Shown: positions 20,293 to 29,911, counted from the stretch's first letter. The stretch is DNA of 64,000 nucleotides from Halobacillus andaensis (GCF_014636475.1 NZ_BMEL01000003.1:558001-622000); one strand, 5' to 3'. Notes: generated by a model not told the origin, from the sequence alone. Program-made: numbers and translations.

Positions 20293-21669
20293 TTACTCTC
20301 CGATTGCTTCAAGCTCTTCTTCATACTTCTGATTGGCTAGATCATTAATTTGACTCGCGTAGTTTTCAATATTCTCCTGACCTGATACACTGGCATCGAT
20401 CAGCTGTCCCATTGTGGCATTGGACTCGTCACCAACTGATACGCCAGTAGGCGCTTCCCAGCGGGCTTGTCCATATCCCGGAGTGGTCTTAAATGGTTCT
20501 ACCACCGCATTTTCAATATTTTCGTACGCTTCCTCGAGACCTGGAACATCCACTCTTTCAAAGTAGGCATCCAAAACTTCTTCATCCGTAATTAACGGTA
20601 CGCCGGATAAGCTGACATCTTCCTCTTCATCAGCAAGTTCCATACGTTTCATATAGCCGTCCTTACCGAATCCCATCCATTTAGCTAGTTCATACGCTTC
20701 TTCAGGATGGTCAGTCGAGCTGGAAAGACCATAGAAGTCATGAGTAATAACCGTGCGATCTCCAGGGATGCCGATAAAGTCCCATTCAAAGTCCGCATTT
20801 TGCTCATAACCGCCAATCGCCCATGTGCCGTCCCATCTGATTCCAATTCCATTGTTCATCCACACTTCATTCGCATCTTCTCCATTGAAATTAGCCATTT
20901 CATCTTCTGATAACGTTGCGTATGCATATCCATTTGTATTGATGTTATTAGCCAGATCGATTCCACTAATAAACTCATTGCTATCTAAAGAGAATCCATC
21001 ATTAAAGGTATACCAGCCCAGCTCGTCACTTGCAGAAGCCGGGTACCATTCAGGAATCGCATTCGCCTCGTTCAGGCCAATCACTCCCTGATTTACGTTG
21101 GTAATATCGCTGACAGCTGTTTCAAATTCATCAATACTCATTCCAAGACTCGGAACATCAAGGTTAGCCTGTTCGTATAGATCTTCATTCACGAAATAGC
21201 CAAGGATATTCTGGGAAGAAGGAACAGAATACACACTATCGCTGTAAGTGATGGCTTCTCTTACCGTTTCAGGCAGAAGGTCATATTCCTCATCTTCTTC
21301 TACAAATTCGCTGACATCCATCATCCAGTCATTGGCAATACCTGTTGGAACGTGAGCGATTGAAAATACATCCGGCATTTCTCCTCCGCTCGCTGCTGAA
21401 GCCAGTGATTCCTCCCATGGATCACTAATCGATTCATCAATCTCAACATTGATGTCAGGATGCTCTTCCATAAAAGCATCAATCATCATTCGGTCCAGGT
21501 TCGTTTCCCCTTCTGAACCAAAAGCCCAGCTCGCAATGGTGATGGTTACTCCGTCACCATCTTCATTACTGCCAGAGTCTTCTTCTCCCTCTGAGGACGA
21601 GTCATTCGAGCAAGCAGCCAGAAGGGAAAAGATCGCAAACAACGTAACTACAGCCAACCATTTTTTCAT
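20293..21669 (-). CDS. Sugar-binding lipoprotein of an ABC importer
   Basis: 458 residues from the second ATG (21669), best spaced from AGAGGTG. Lipoprotein signal VVTLFAIFSLLAACSND, with lipobox LLAAC. Then an acidic Ser/Glu linker and an SBP_bac_1 fold: VTITIASWAFGSEGETNLDR near the mature start and DGTWAIGGYEQN later. Typical CUT1 length. As the second binding protein in the operon it probably serves the other permease pair, or the two proteins deliver different chain lengths to one pair. High Asp/Glu content fits a salt-adapted surface. Confidence 0.92.
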   Translation of the reverse strand: MKKWLAVVTLFAIFSLLAACSNDSSSEGEEDSGSNEDGDGVTITIASWAFGSEGETNLDRMMIDAFMEEHPDINVEIDESISDPWEESLASAASGGEMPDVFSIAHVPTGIANDWMMDVSEFVEEDEEYDLLPETVREAITYSDSVYSVPSSQNILGYFVNEDLYEQANLDVPSLGMSIDEFETAVSDITNVNQGVIGLNEANAIPEWYPASASDELGWYTFNDGFSLDSNEFISGIDLANNINTNGYAYATLSEDEMANFNGEDANEVWMNNGIGIRWDGTWAIGGYEQNADFEWDFIGIPGDRTVITHDFYGLSSSTDHPEEAYELAKWMGFGKDGYMKRMELADEEEDVSLSGVPLITDEEVLDAYFERVDVPGLEEAYENIENAVVEPFKTTPGYGQARWEAPTGVSVGDESNATMGQLIDASVSGQENIENYASQINDLANQKYEEELEAIGE

Positions 21670-21709
21670 CACATACACCTCTTCTATTATTTTTTAAAAT
21701 CAAGGACGG

Positions 21710-24076
21710 TTAATTACATTTCACAAAGTCTATCGTTATTTCATTTTCTAAAGAGCGAAGCAAATCCACCTTATACCGTTCGTCCGAGACTCTTTCAACT
21801 TTCACACCCGGAGATTCAACAGGCTTCCATTTAAACGTTTCAATAACAAGCACGTCTTTTGCCTGTTTTAGTTTCACTGTCATAGATAAAGAATCAGCAG
21901 ATTCTTCTAACCCGTAGATTTCAGCCGTTGCATACGAGATCATTACCCCATCTGCAATCGGAATGTTAACCGGCAGCATTAGGCCGCTTTTTCCCGGCAC
22001 CGTGATGGATGTTCCATCAAACAATAGCTGTTTGTCCCTCGCAACTGGAGTCACCTTCTCATATTCATCAAAATTGTGAAGAAAAAGAAAGTAACTGTTC
22101 TCATTAACCGCTCGTACGGAAACGTCTAATTCCTGTTGTAAGGTAAACTCACTATATACACCAGCCTTCTCAGCCAGATGGCGAATCACCTCATATTTAT
22201 AATTAAAATCAAGCTCCAGTCCGACACCAAAAACAATCAACTTCCCTTGACCAAGTCTTTTTTCAAAGGCTGCAACATCTTTTCGTTCGTCTTCCGACCA
22301 GGCGAACGCCCCGTCTTTTACATCAAATGTTTCCATGTATTTCGTCTGAACACTGTCTATGTCCCCAACCGTTACAAAACCTTGCTTTCTTCCATTTAAG
22401 CCCACACCAATGTAATCTTTCAGCAGGGTGCATTCGTTATCATTTAGATCCTTTGTTGGAATCGAAGGGAATAGTACAAGTTGACCCCCGTCTTCTAAAT
22501 AATCAACCAGCTTTTGCTGAACGTGCCTGTCCATCCATTTCATAGAAAACATCCACAGTGTCGGAACTTCCTCCACATTGATCCGGTTGTGGTCTTGAAT
22601 ATTTAAGCTGTCATAAACGATTCGATTCACTCTTAACCCTTTAGCAACGCCATTATAGATGTTTAAATCCCTTTCAAATTGAAACGTTTCAATTAAAGGT
22701 GAAGAAAAAAGGTTACTATATTCCGTTGTGTAGTAATCCGGGTAAAAAGCAACACACGTCTGGGTCGTCTGCTTAGCATTCATAAGGGGTTCTTCAAAAG
22801 TTCGATACATTTGTCCTAAATGCTGAATCACATCAAAGTGGGGCTTCTTTTCACCAGAAGCAGTCAACGGCGCCTGCCACTCATGCCTTCTGCCATTTAA
22901 GCCAATATTTTCATAGTTTTCCCCACCAACAAACATGTAGTAGTTCACAGCATTCATTCCATTCGCGAAACAGAGACGTGTCGTCAAGTCGAATGTACTT
23001 GGCTGAAGTCTGGGCTTATCGGAAGCCGATCCTCCTTGGAATTCAGCTGAAAACAAGGGATGGTCCGGTGATTGAATGGCTTTTGTAAACGAATTGGCGA
23101 GGACGATATCGACGTAGTTATCGAATTCAATATTGCCAATGTAGTAGTCTCCTGCGACAAGCGTGTCATCCATTTTTGCCGCTTCCATCAGCTGCGCGAT
23201 GCCGATAGGGTAACGCGTTCCTCTTTTTAAAAAGTCTATCGTATGAAAGCCGTGAATATTAATAATAAAAGGAACCGAAATCCCTTTTCGCTGAGCCAAT
23301 TCTTTTAAATGCTCGAGATAAAAGCGATAATGCTTACGCATAAACAGGTAGTATTCGTGTTTCAACTCTTCCGCCGGCGGTTCTCCCGCGTGCTCTTTCA
23401 TGTACCTTATAGGATCCTCGATGCCGACCTCTTTTTCTTCTAAGTATTGCTCAAATTGCTGCTTTGTTACGTTATTATAATCACCTTCATTGGTCACCCA
23501 GTGAAACATTCCAACTTCATTATCGAGCTGAAACATAATAACAGGACCGCCGTGAGCGATTTGAAACGGCTCAATCACAGCGCAGACCGAGTGATACCAG
23601 CTCTCCACTTTTTCTAAAAAAGTCGGGTGCATGTAGCTGACTACTCTCGTCGGGTGGCTCTGCCCCTTCTCCGTTAGCGCCAGGACTTCCGGATAATCGT
23701 CAATTAACCAGGGCGGCACCCCATGATCAACAATCTCTGCCATCACATAAGGGCCGGGTCGGACTAAACAGTACATGTCCTCTTCAGCCACCAACTGTAA
23801 GAAGCCTTGAAAATCACGCTCACCCCTCGTCTCTCCTGTCAAATCGATGGATCCTTCCTCGTATTCATGAAACATCCACGGTACATAGGTGCTGATCATA
23901 TTAATGCCCGCATCCTTCACCTGGCGGATACGTGCTCTCCAATCATCTCTAGGAATACGAAAATAATGCAGCTCTGCACCAAAAAGCACGGTTTCTTTAC
24001 CATTAATGATAACCTTTTCATCTTTTACTTGAATTTTTTCATTCCCCCTAGCTTGATTGACGTGGAACAAATTCAA
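21710..24076 (-). CDS. GH35-family glycosidase (second copy)
   Basis: 788 residues from a TTG start at 24076, with GGAG seven bases upstream; it overlaps the lacI end by 29 nt. The conserved part begins at about residue 15 (IQVKDEKVIINGKETVLFGA), so a slightly later unusual start cannot be excluded. Landmarks: ELHYFRIPRDDW, STYVPWMFHE, MFQLDNEVGMF (acid/base Glu) and FSAEFQGGSA (nucleophile Glu). Overall similar to the GH35 at 3368-5773 but diverged throughout, so not a recent duplicate. Cytoplasmic. The LacI palindrome at 22677-22694 lies inside the frame, coding for I-E-T-F-Q-F. Confidence 0.9.
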   Translation of the reverse strand: MNLFHVNQARGNEKIQVKDEKVIINGKETVLFGAELHYFRIPRDDWRARIRQVKDAGINMISTYVPWMFHEYEEGSIDLTGETRGERDFQGFLQLVAEEDMYCLVRPGPYVMAEIVDHGVPPWLIDDYPEVLALTEKGQSHPTRVVSYMHPTFLEKVESWYHSVCAVIEPFQIAHGGPVIMFQLDNEVGMFHWVTNEGDYNNVTKQQFEQYLEEKEVGIEDPIRYMKEHAGEPPAEELKHEYYLFMRKHYRFYLEHLKELAQRKGISVPFIINIHGFHTIDFLKRGTRYPIGIAQLMEAAKMDDTLVAGDYYIGNIEFDNYVDIVLANSFTKAIQSPDHPLFSAEFQGGSASDKPRLQPSTFDLTTRLCFANGMNAVNYYMFVGGENYENIGLNGRRHEWQAPLTASGEKKPHFDVIQHLGQMYRTFEEPLMNAKQTTQTCVAFYPDYYTTEYSNLFSSPLIETFQFERDLNIYNGVAKGLRVNRIVYDSLNIQDHNRINVEEVPTLWMFSMKWMDRHVQQKLVDYLEDGGQLVLFPSIPTKDLNDNECTLLKDYIGVGLNGRKQGFVTVGDIDSVQTKYMETFDVKDGAFAWSEDERKDVAAFEKRLGQGKLIVFGVGLELDFNYKYEVIRHLAEKAGVYSEFTLQQELDVSVRAVNENSYFLFLHNFDEYEKVTPVARDKQLLFDGTSITVPGKSGLMLPVNIPIADGVMISYATAEIYGLEESADSLSMTVKLKQAKDVLVIETFKWKPVESPGVKVERVSDERYKVDLLRSLENEITIDFVKCN
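22677..22694. promoter_or_regulatory. Intragenic LacI-type palindrome inside GH35
   Basis: AATTGAAACGTTTCAATT, an 18-bp perfect palindrome containing the same 14-bp core as the sites at 9334 and 25061. It lies about codon 465 of the GH35 gene. It may be a roadblock or looping site for the local LacI protein. It encodes acceptable amino acids, so a chance match remains possible. Confidence 0.6.
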
Positions 24077-25016
24077 TAGGGATCTCCAGCTCTTTTGGAT
24101 CGGTGTTCTTTTCCAACATATCGAATAGTGTTTCTGCTGCCATTTGCCCCCACCGTTTTTTCTCCACGCGTACTGTTGTTAAGGCCGGCTGGACGTATCG
24201 AGATAAATCAATATCATCAAATCCAACAAATGCAATATCCTCCGGAACCTTTAATCCCCTCTGCTGGACAGCCTTGATCGCCCCCATCGCCATTTCATCG
24301 TTAGCCGATACAAAAGCCGTAGGGAATTCTTCATTTGCTTCGAGGAACTTGTTCATACTGAGCAGGGCGCTAATTTCCGTGAAGTCCGCACGTATCAAAT
24401 CTGACTCATTAAAACTCAACCCATGATCAGCGAGCGATTCTTTAAATCCCTCTAAGCGGCTCTCTCCATCAAAGGACTCCTTAGAACCGGCGATAAACCC
24501 TATCCGCTTATGCCCTTTTTCCACTAAATGGTTAACCGTATAGTCCATACCAAGCTTATTCGGTAACAACATCTGCTTTACATGCGGATTCACTAATTCC
24601 CGGTCTAATACAACAATCGGAAACTTGTCACTGGCCAGACCATTCAACAATTCATTGCTGATATGGAAGTTAAGAATAATGGCCCCATCCACATAACGCT
24701 CCAACAGTAAACGATGCTTATCATCCGACGCACATACGACCATCTCGTACCCTCTCTTAATGACCGTATCTTGAATACCTTCCAACAGCTCATTAAAGAA
24801 AGGACCCGTAAACCCACTCAAGAAGAGGCCAATAATATTCGTCTTGTTTTTCTTTAAGTTTTTGGCATTTCCATTTGGACGATAGCCAAGTTCTTTAGCA
24901 GCCAACAGCACCTTATCCTTTGTCGGTTTAGTAATCAACTCACTCCCATTCATGACATAGGAGGCGGTGGCTACGCTTACTTTCGCTTTCTTTGCAACAT
25001 CTTTTAACGTGGACAA
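24048..25016 (-). CDS. LacI-family regulator of the glycan locus
   Basis: 322 residues. N-terminal helix-turn-helix TLKDVAKKAKVSVATASYVM, hinge region, then a periplasmic-binding-like sensor domain (IIGLFLSGFTGPFFNELLEG ... IAFVGFDDIDLSRYVQPALT). First gene of the cluster. The operator TTGAAACGTTTCAA is 45-58 bp upstream, just downstream of the promoter -10, so the protein should repress its own operon and respond to an imported sugar. Confidence 0.93.
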   Translation of the reverse strand: MSTLKDVAKKAKVSVATASYVMNGSELITKPTKDKVLLAAKELGYRPNGNAKNLKKNKTNIIGLFLSGFTGPFFNELLEGIQDTVIKRGYEMVVCASDDKHRLLLERYVDGAIILNFHISNELLNGLASDKFPIVVLDRELVNPHVKQMLLPNKLGMDYTVNHLVEKGHKRIGFIAGSKESFDGESRLEGFKESLADHGLSFNESDLIRADFTEISALLSMNKFLEANEEFPTAFVSANDEMAMGAIKAVQQRGLKVPEDIAFVGFDDIDLSRYVQPALTTVRVEKKRWGQMAAETLFDMLEKNTDPKELEIPIEFVPRQSS

Positions 25017-25060
25017 GCTTTTCCCTCTTCTCTGACCTCACGGCTACTATTAATAGTTTA

Positions 25061-25108
25061 TTGAAACGTTTCAACAAAAATTATAGCGAATCGTGAAAGC
25101 GATTACAA
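25061..25108 (-). promoter_or_regulatory. Promoter, LacI operator and cre site of the glycan operon
   Basis: On the minus strand: -35 TTGTAA (25103-25108), 17-bp spacer, -10 TATAAT (25080-25085). Operator TTGAAACGTTTCAA lies immediately downstream at 25061-25074. A CcpA-type cre-like sequence TGAAAGCGATTACA at 25094-25107 overlaps the -35 and spacer. The arrangement predicts substrate induction through LacI and catabolite repression through CcpA. Read directly from sequence; no start site is measured. Confidence 0.8.
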
Positions 25109-25294
25109 TATATTTTCTGAAATTTTTCACAATTAGTTAATTTGAAGGATCGGAATGGTTTCTGTATTCATAGAAATAGAGCGTCCCAACGCGAGCGCTC
25201 AAGCGATTATAGGAAGGTATAACTATATAAAAATTAAAGGATTTTTGTTTTAAATGTGGAAGGTGTTAAATAATAGAAATGGAGGAGGACTTAT

Positions 25295-25915
25295 ATGAAC
25301 TTTACACTCGGTCCCTCAGATATTATTAGTTTACTGCTACTAATAATTTCCGTGATCACCTTTATGTTATCCAGACTGAATTACCGAGCAAGTCATGCCC
25401 CGATAATCGCTGTTCAAAACAGAAAATACCGTGTTACAAAAGAGAAAAACACATTTAAAGTCACGGTTAAAAACATTGGTAATGGAAGGTGTAATGATGC
25501 TTTTCTATTACTCCGTGAAAAAGATGAATCTGGAAGACAAAACTACTTCCTCTCAAGGCCCGTTCGGGAAATTGATGTCAATGACATTATTGAGTTCACG
25601 ATTAATAAAGGAACCTACTGGGATGAAGGGGCAGAATTCATACTAATCTACGTTGATTTTTTTGGTAAGAAATATACTTCTAATGGAGTAACAAGAGGTG
25701 AGGCTGTAGCGAACCGAAATGATCATTTAAGGTTTGTTCAACCAGCCAAACAGTTATACCTGTTTCACCCCACTCACCTTAAATTTATCTGGTGGAGATC
25801 GCAGGCGATTAAGCAAGGGAATACGTGTAAAAATCAAAGCATCGTTGGTTTAAACAAGAAGGACGATACACAATTAAAAATTAACGTTAAAGCTTATTCG
25901 GACGAGGAAAGATAG
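25295..25915 (+). CDS. Hypothetical protein with one N-terminal membrane helix
   Basis: 206 residues, GGAGGAGG just upstream of ATG. The helix DIISLLLLIISVITFMLSRL anchors a cytoplasmic or exported beta-rich domain (KVTVKNIGNGRCNDAFLLLR, then EFILIYVDFFGKKY) that resembles a small Ig-like fold seen in many uncharacterised proteins. It converges on and overlaps the 3' end of the next gene by 29 nt. No function can be assigned. Confidence 0.7.
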   Translation: MNFTLGPSDIISLLLLIISVITFMLSRLNYRASHAPIIAVQNRKYRVTKEKNTFKVTVKNIGNGRCNDAFLLLREKDESGRQNYFLSRPVREIDVNDIIEFTINKGTYWDEGAEFILIYVDFFGKKYTSNGVTRGEAVANRNDHLRFVQPAKQLYLFHPTHLKFIWWRSQAIKQGNTCKNQSIVGLNKKDDTQLKINVKAYSDEER

Positions 25916-27188
25916 TGATCAGACGGTTCAATAAACGAGTTGAAGGCTTAATATCCATTTCAGCAAAGACGCACTGATAATGTTGAATCCACTTCTCAAT
26001 CGAAGTAGATTTATGCGTGTAGTCATCTACAAAATTTACAAGTACCAGCCAGGTGGGGATTTGTAGCTTCTCGTTTAAAATATACAAATAAGCCATCCTG
26101 TTTGATAATTGATAATATTTGTTCAACCAAATATCCTGAGAGGCATGAGAGTCTATGCTCACCTGTGTATCTTCGAGCGTTCGCTTGATTAAATCGATGC
26201 TTGACGGGTCTTTTGCTTGGATTTTAGATTTCATCTCATGTATATGAGCCTTGGCTTCCACTAATAGCAACCCCTTTTTGTCCCCCTGGATTGTAGCAGC
26301 GGCATCCCAGCTCGGCCCCCGGTTGGGCCAGTACTTTCCGAGTTGATCTACATTCTTTTTCCATTCATCATCTAATTCAAGAAAATCATTGCGGTATTCG
26401 TGGAACTTCTCTTTTAAGGGAGAATGCCACTGTATTCTCCCTCCTTTGTTCATGTAGGAGAGGAGTGAAGGAGAACTCGTGAGAATATGTTCATTAAGGG
26501 TATTCTCCTGATAGTTCACATACTTCTCTATTAATAGCTGACTTCCCTTTTTCTTTGAAACACGTTTCCGATACTGTTTCACTATCTTATTAACCATTTC
26601 ATGTCTTTTCTCATAAAGCCGGGGACATGGATGGTAGTACTCGCCGCTTTTTTCGTGTTGAATACCGACCGTAGGGATACCAGATGCTTCAATTAAATGG
26701 AACCATTCGTTTTTCACCAGCTTCAGGTTCTTCCAATTCTTGTTTTGATTAAGTCCCCAGCCTAGTAGCAGCCAAGGATGGAGCTGCAGTTCACTTTTAG
26801 AAACAAGTGAACGAGTATAATCATACTCTCCGTTGTTTACAAGCTCTTCAAATAAACTTACAGCATGAGGAGCGGATGAATTTCGTAGGCTAAAGAGGTT
26901 ATATATGTGGAATCTTCCCGATAAATCACTCTTATTCTCATAAATCTTTTCTACTATTTTAACAAGCTGCCTGATGGTAGGATCCTCAGCACGAATAGGA
27001 CCATCTGCCGCTTCCGCTTCTCCCAAAGACACTTCTACTTCTGTTTCAAGCCCAGCAGCCCCGGGGTTTAACAACAAGCATGCCCCTAATGACTGTTCGG
27101 ACTTACCCCACTGCAAATAAGCCGACTTTCGATGAACATGGTCTCCCTCTTTAACAAATGATCCATACGCTTTCGCCTTTGTTATCAA
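25887..27188 (-). CDS. DUF1643-like / PD-(D/E)XK-like nuclease fusion protein
   Basis: About 433 residues from a TTG start at 27188 (GAGGGTG six bases upstream); the frame also reads from a GTG at 27197. The N-terminal half has ACLLLNPGAAG, EDPTIRQLVKIVE and FHIYNLFSLRNSS, the order of motifs in DUF1643-type proteins. The C-terminal part has NRGPSWDAAATI followed by GLLLVEAKAHIHEM, the Asp ... Glu-x-Lys arrangement of restriction-like nuclease folds, then WLNKYYQLSNRMAYLYIL and WLVLVNFVDD. Each half resembles proteins usually found separately. Function unknown; defence or DNA repair is a guess. Confidence 0.7.
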   Translation of the reverse strand: MITKAKAYGSFVKEGDHVHRKSAYLQWGKSEQSLGACLLLNPGAAGLETEVEVSLGEAEAADGPIRAEDPTIRQLVKIVEKIYENKSDLSGRFHIYNLFSLRNSSAPHAVSLFEELVNNGEYDYTRSLVSKSELQLHPWLLLGWGLNQNKNWKNLKLVKNEWFHLIEASGIPTVGIQHEKSGEYYHPCPRLYEKRHEMVNKIVKQYRKRVSKKKGSQLLIEKYVNYQENTLNEHILTSSPSLLSYMNKGGRIQWHSPLKEKFHEYRNDFLELDDEWKKNVDQLGKYWPNRGPSWDAAATIQGDKKGLLLVEAKAHIHEMKSKIQAKDPSSIDLIKRTLEDTQVSIDSHASQDIWLNKYYQLSNRMAYLYILNEKLQIPTWLVLVNFVDDYTHKSTSIEKWIQHYQCVFAEMDIKPSTRLLNRLITIFPRPNKL

Positions 27189-27341
27189 AAGTATCACCCT
27201 CGCTTTTCAGGTTATAAACTCAATCACTTCCTTAATTTACATATTCTTTATGCACTATAGATTCCCTCTAGCTTTATTGCATAAAAACATCCCCTCCTAA
27301 ACAAATGGATATACTGTTTAAGAGAGGTTATTTAGACAAGG

Positions 27342-27965
27342 TTAAACAATGGTGTCCCTAACTGCTTGAATCCAAGCCTTAGCCATCAGCATATTCCCAG
27401 TCGATGTCATATGGACGCCATCCGTCGTTAAGCTTGGTTGTTGATTTCTTTCCAAATGCTCAATAAAAGCTTCATGAGCCGGCACGAGAATCGCTTGATA
27501 TTTCTCAGCCAGCTGATTAACAATTTTGACATAATGCGTGAGCATTTGATTCCCCCGAGACACCAGGTCTTCTTCAATAATTGTCGGCTGCATCAAGATG
27601 AGATTACTTCCTGTTTCCTCGACAGTCCGCTCCAACAGCCTGCGATAAATGGATGAAAACTGGTCAGGGTCCACCTGCTCCATCCCCGGATGATCCAGCT
27701 GCCGCCACACGTCATTGATGCCAATGGATATCGAAACCCAGTCCGGTTTTTCCTTAATGATGTCTCGGTCCCACCGTTCTTCAAGATCTGTGATGCGGTC
27801 TCCGGATACTCCCTTATTCACGAACTGAACCTCTGCTTCGGGATGATCCGTGATGTAATAGTCCCGCAGGGTTCGCACGTAACCTTCTCCTATTCCTTCT
27901 GGGTCATTTAATCTATGAGCGTCTGTAATGCTGTCACCGATCATTACAACTTTCTTAGCAGCCAT
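27342..27965 (-). CDS. SGNH/GDSL-type esterase
   Basis: 207 residues. Block I VVMIGDSITD with nucleophile Ser12, a block II Gly (NKGVSGDRI), block III GINDVWRQ with catalytic Asn, and block V TDGVHMT with the Asp/His pair. This is the full SGNH set. Cytoplasmic, since no signal peptide is visible. The family hydrolyses acyl or acetyl esters, often on sugars. It is a single gene between unrelated neighbours; the substrate is unknown. Confidence 0.9.
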   Translation of the reverse strand: MAAKKVVMIGDSITDAHRLNDPEGIGEGYVRTLRDYYITDHPEAEVQFVNKGVSGDRITDLEERWDRDIIKEKPDWVSISIGINDVWRQLDHPGMEQVDPDQFSSIYRRLLERTVEETGSNLILMQPTIIEEDLVSRGNQMLTHYVKIVNQLAEKYQAILVPAHEAFIEHLERNQQPSLTTDGVHMTSTGNMLMAKAWIQAVRDTIV

Positions 27966-28127
27966 AGGACCACTTCCTTCACTTGTTTTAACACTAGAAT
28001 ACCAGAATCCGTGATCTATTGATCCAAAGTTGATTGTTCACCCGTACCCCCTATAAACCCTTCTCCCTATCTATAACTAAAAATAAAGTGGAAAAGTGGT
28101 TCTAATGTTTTTCTTAAACGCCAAAAG

Positions 28128-29144
28128 TCAAGCACCGATGTATCGCTGGTACAACTTCTTCGCTTCCTGCACATCTTCCGTTCCATGAATCAACGTTCGT
28201 CCGTCTTTGAACACAACAAACCGTACGTCCTCGACATGAAACATGAGCAATTCACCATTTTCTTTAATCCTTTCAGTCAAAGGTTTTAAGTGACTTCTTA
28301 ATTCCGATAGAGACAGTCTCGATAATTGATCGGGTCTAACTTGAACGGTATTTCTTCCGCAGAGCATGGCTGTCCTTAAACCTTTTTCCTTTTTTAAATA
28401 AGGATAGATTGCATCACTTGAGCAGGAAGAACATTCTGCATCGAGTAGCTTGCTTACATTAATGGAAGAATACTCACGTCCCCACACATCTACATAAATC
28501 ATCTCTTCAGACATCGCGTGACCAGTGAGAAACTTCAAGCATTCTGCTGTTTGATAAGCGGCTGTCATTTGGACAGCCGGTCCAATGATTCCTACGGTAT
28601 CGCACGTGCCTCCTTCCTGCGGCAAGTGGTCGATAAGACAGTGTAAACAGGGTGTTTTTCCTGGAACAATAGGAAGAACAATCCCATAGCTTTTCAAACA
28701 TCCGCCATACACCCACGGCACCTTTAATTTTGCTGCAACGTCATTAATGACGAAACGCGTCTGAAAATTATCGGTACCGTCGATTAGAAAATCCGCCCCC
28801 TCGACCAATGTCTCAGCCGTTTCCGCTTCAAATTCCTGAGCAATGCCGTGAATTTCAATCTCGGAGTTGATCGCGCGCAAGTGTTGTTCAGCTGCTGACG
28901 CTTTCGTTCGTAAAGATGCCGCATCTTCTTCTGTATAAAGCTGCTGGCGGCCAAGGTTGCTCCATTCGATGTAATCACGGTCGATGATGGTGATTTTCCC
29001 GGCACCGGCTCGCGCCAGCATTTCGGCATTTGCACTTCCTAAGGCTCCCGCGCCGACAATGAATACGTGTTTTTGAGAAAGTTGATCCTGGCCTTCACGG
29101 CCGATTGGAGCAAAGCGTTCCTGGCGGGAATAGCGATCTGACAT
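28128..29144 (-). CDS. thiF: ThiF/MoeB-family sulfur-carrier adenylyltransferase
   Basis: 338 residues. Nucleotide-binding HVFIVGAGALGSANAEMLAR, the E1-like Arg/Asp residues around IEWSNLGRQQLYTEEDA, zinc ligands PCLHC and ECSSC, and a C-terminal extension of about 90 residues. It adenylates the C-terminal Gly-Gly of ThiS for sulfur loading in thiazole synthesis. The start overlaps the thiG stop by one base. Last gene of the TPP-controlled operon. Extra activity toward MoaD is possible, as in other Firmicutes. Confidence 0.92.
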   Translation of the reverse strand: MSDRYSRQERFAPIGREGQDQLSQKHVFIVGAGALGSANAEMLARAGAGKITIIDRDYIEWSNLGRQQLYTEEDAASLRTKASAAEQHLRAINSEIEIHGIAQEFEAETAETLVEGADFLIDGTDNFQTRFVINDVAAKLKVPWVYGGCLKSYGIVLPIVPGKTPCLHCLIDHLPQEGGTCDTVGIIGPAVQMTAAYQTAECLKFLTGHAMSEEMIYVDVWGREYSSINVSKLLDAECSSCSSDAIYPYLKKEKGLRTAMLCGRNTVQVRPDQLSRLSLSELRSHLKPLTERIKENGELLMFHVEDVRFVVFKDGRTLIHGTEDVQEAKKLYQRYIGA

Positions 29145-29908
29145 CAGCCGATCACCCCGCTTTCCGGACTGCTTTTGGACGCGTATGTTTTCCTTGGAAT
29201 TCGGCCCGCTTCATAGCCTAAGCGGCCGGACTCAATTGCTAACTTCATCGCTTCAGCCATTTTTACAGGATCCTCAGCTCCGGAAACTGCCGTATTTAAT
29301 AAAATTCCGTCGGCGCCAAGTTCCATCGCATAGGAAGCATCACTAGGCGAGCCGATTCCCGCATCTACAATCACAGGGATGTTCGATTGCTCTATAATAA
29401 ACTGAAGATTCAGCGGGTTTACAATCCCCTGCCCGGAACCGATTGGAGAAGCTCCCGGCATAATTGCATGGACGCCCTCCTCTTCTAAACGTCTCGCGAG
29501 GACCACATCATCGGACGTATACGTAAGGACGGTGAACCCTTCTTCCAGCAGCTGAACTGACGCTTTCATCGTTTCAAAAGGATCCGGCAGCAGCGTCTTA
29601 TCACAGCCGATCACCTCCACTTTAATCATGTCGCATAGTTCCGAAGCTTTGGCTAAACGGGCAATTCTAACCGCTTCCTCCGCCGTTTTCGCTCCTGCTG
29701 TATTTGGGAGCAGGGAATATTTTTGCAGATCAAGCTCTTCTAACAAATTCGGTTCATTCGAATCAAAAATATCCATTCTTCGGACCGCAAACGTTAAAAC
29801 CTCAGTGCCAGATATATTCACCGCTTCTTTTTGACTGGCGAAACTCGGGTATTTGCCTGTCCCCAGCATTAAGCGTGACTGAAAGATGTGCTCTCCAATT
29901 TTCAACAT
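29144..29908 (-). CDS. thiG: Thiazole synthase ThiG
   Basis: 254 residues. [20 protein letters not shown] at the N-terminus, [11 protein letters not shown], and [20 protein letters not shown], with [20 protein letters not shown] near the C-terminus, are the ThiG blocks of this TIM barrel. It joins deoxyxylulose 5-phosphate, dehydroglycine (from ThiO) and ThiS-thiocarboxylate into thiazole phosphate. It follows thiS by 3 bp. Confidence 0.96.
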   Translation of the reverse strand: MLKIGEHIFQSRLMLGTGKYPSFASQKEAVNISGTEVLTFAVRRMDIFDSNEPNLLEELDLQKYSLLPNTAGAKTAEEAVRIARLAKASELCDMIKVEVIGCDKTLLPDPFETMKASVQLLEEGFTVLTYTSDDVVLARRLEEEGVHAIMPGASPIGSGQGIVNPLNLQFIIEQSNIPVIVDAGIGSPSDASYAMELGADGILLNTAVSGAEDPVKMAEAMKLAIESGRLGYEAGRIPRKTYASKSSPESGVIG

Positions 29909-29911
29909 TTC

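Noticed and set aside
25061-25074. TTGAAACGTTTCAA as a CcpA cre site
   Set aside because: The spacing is two bases shorter than cre (TG-N10-CA), and the exact core recurs only in this locus, which fits the local LacI protein.
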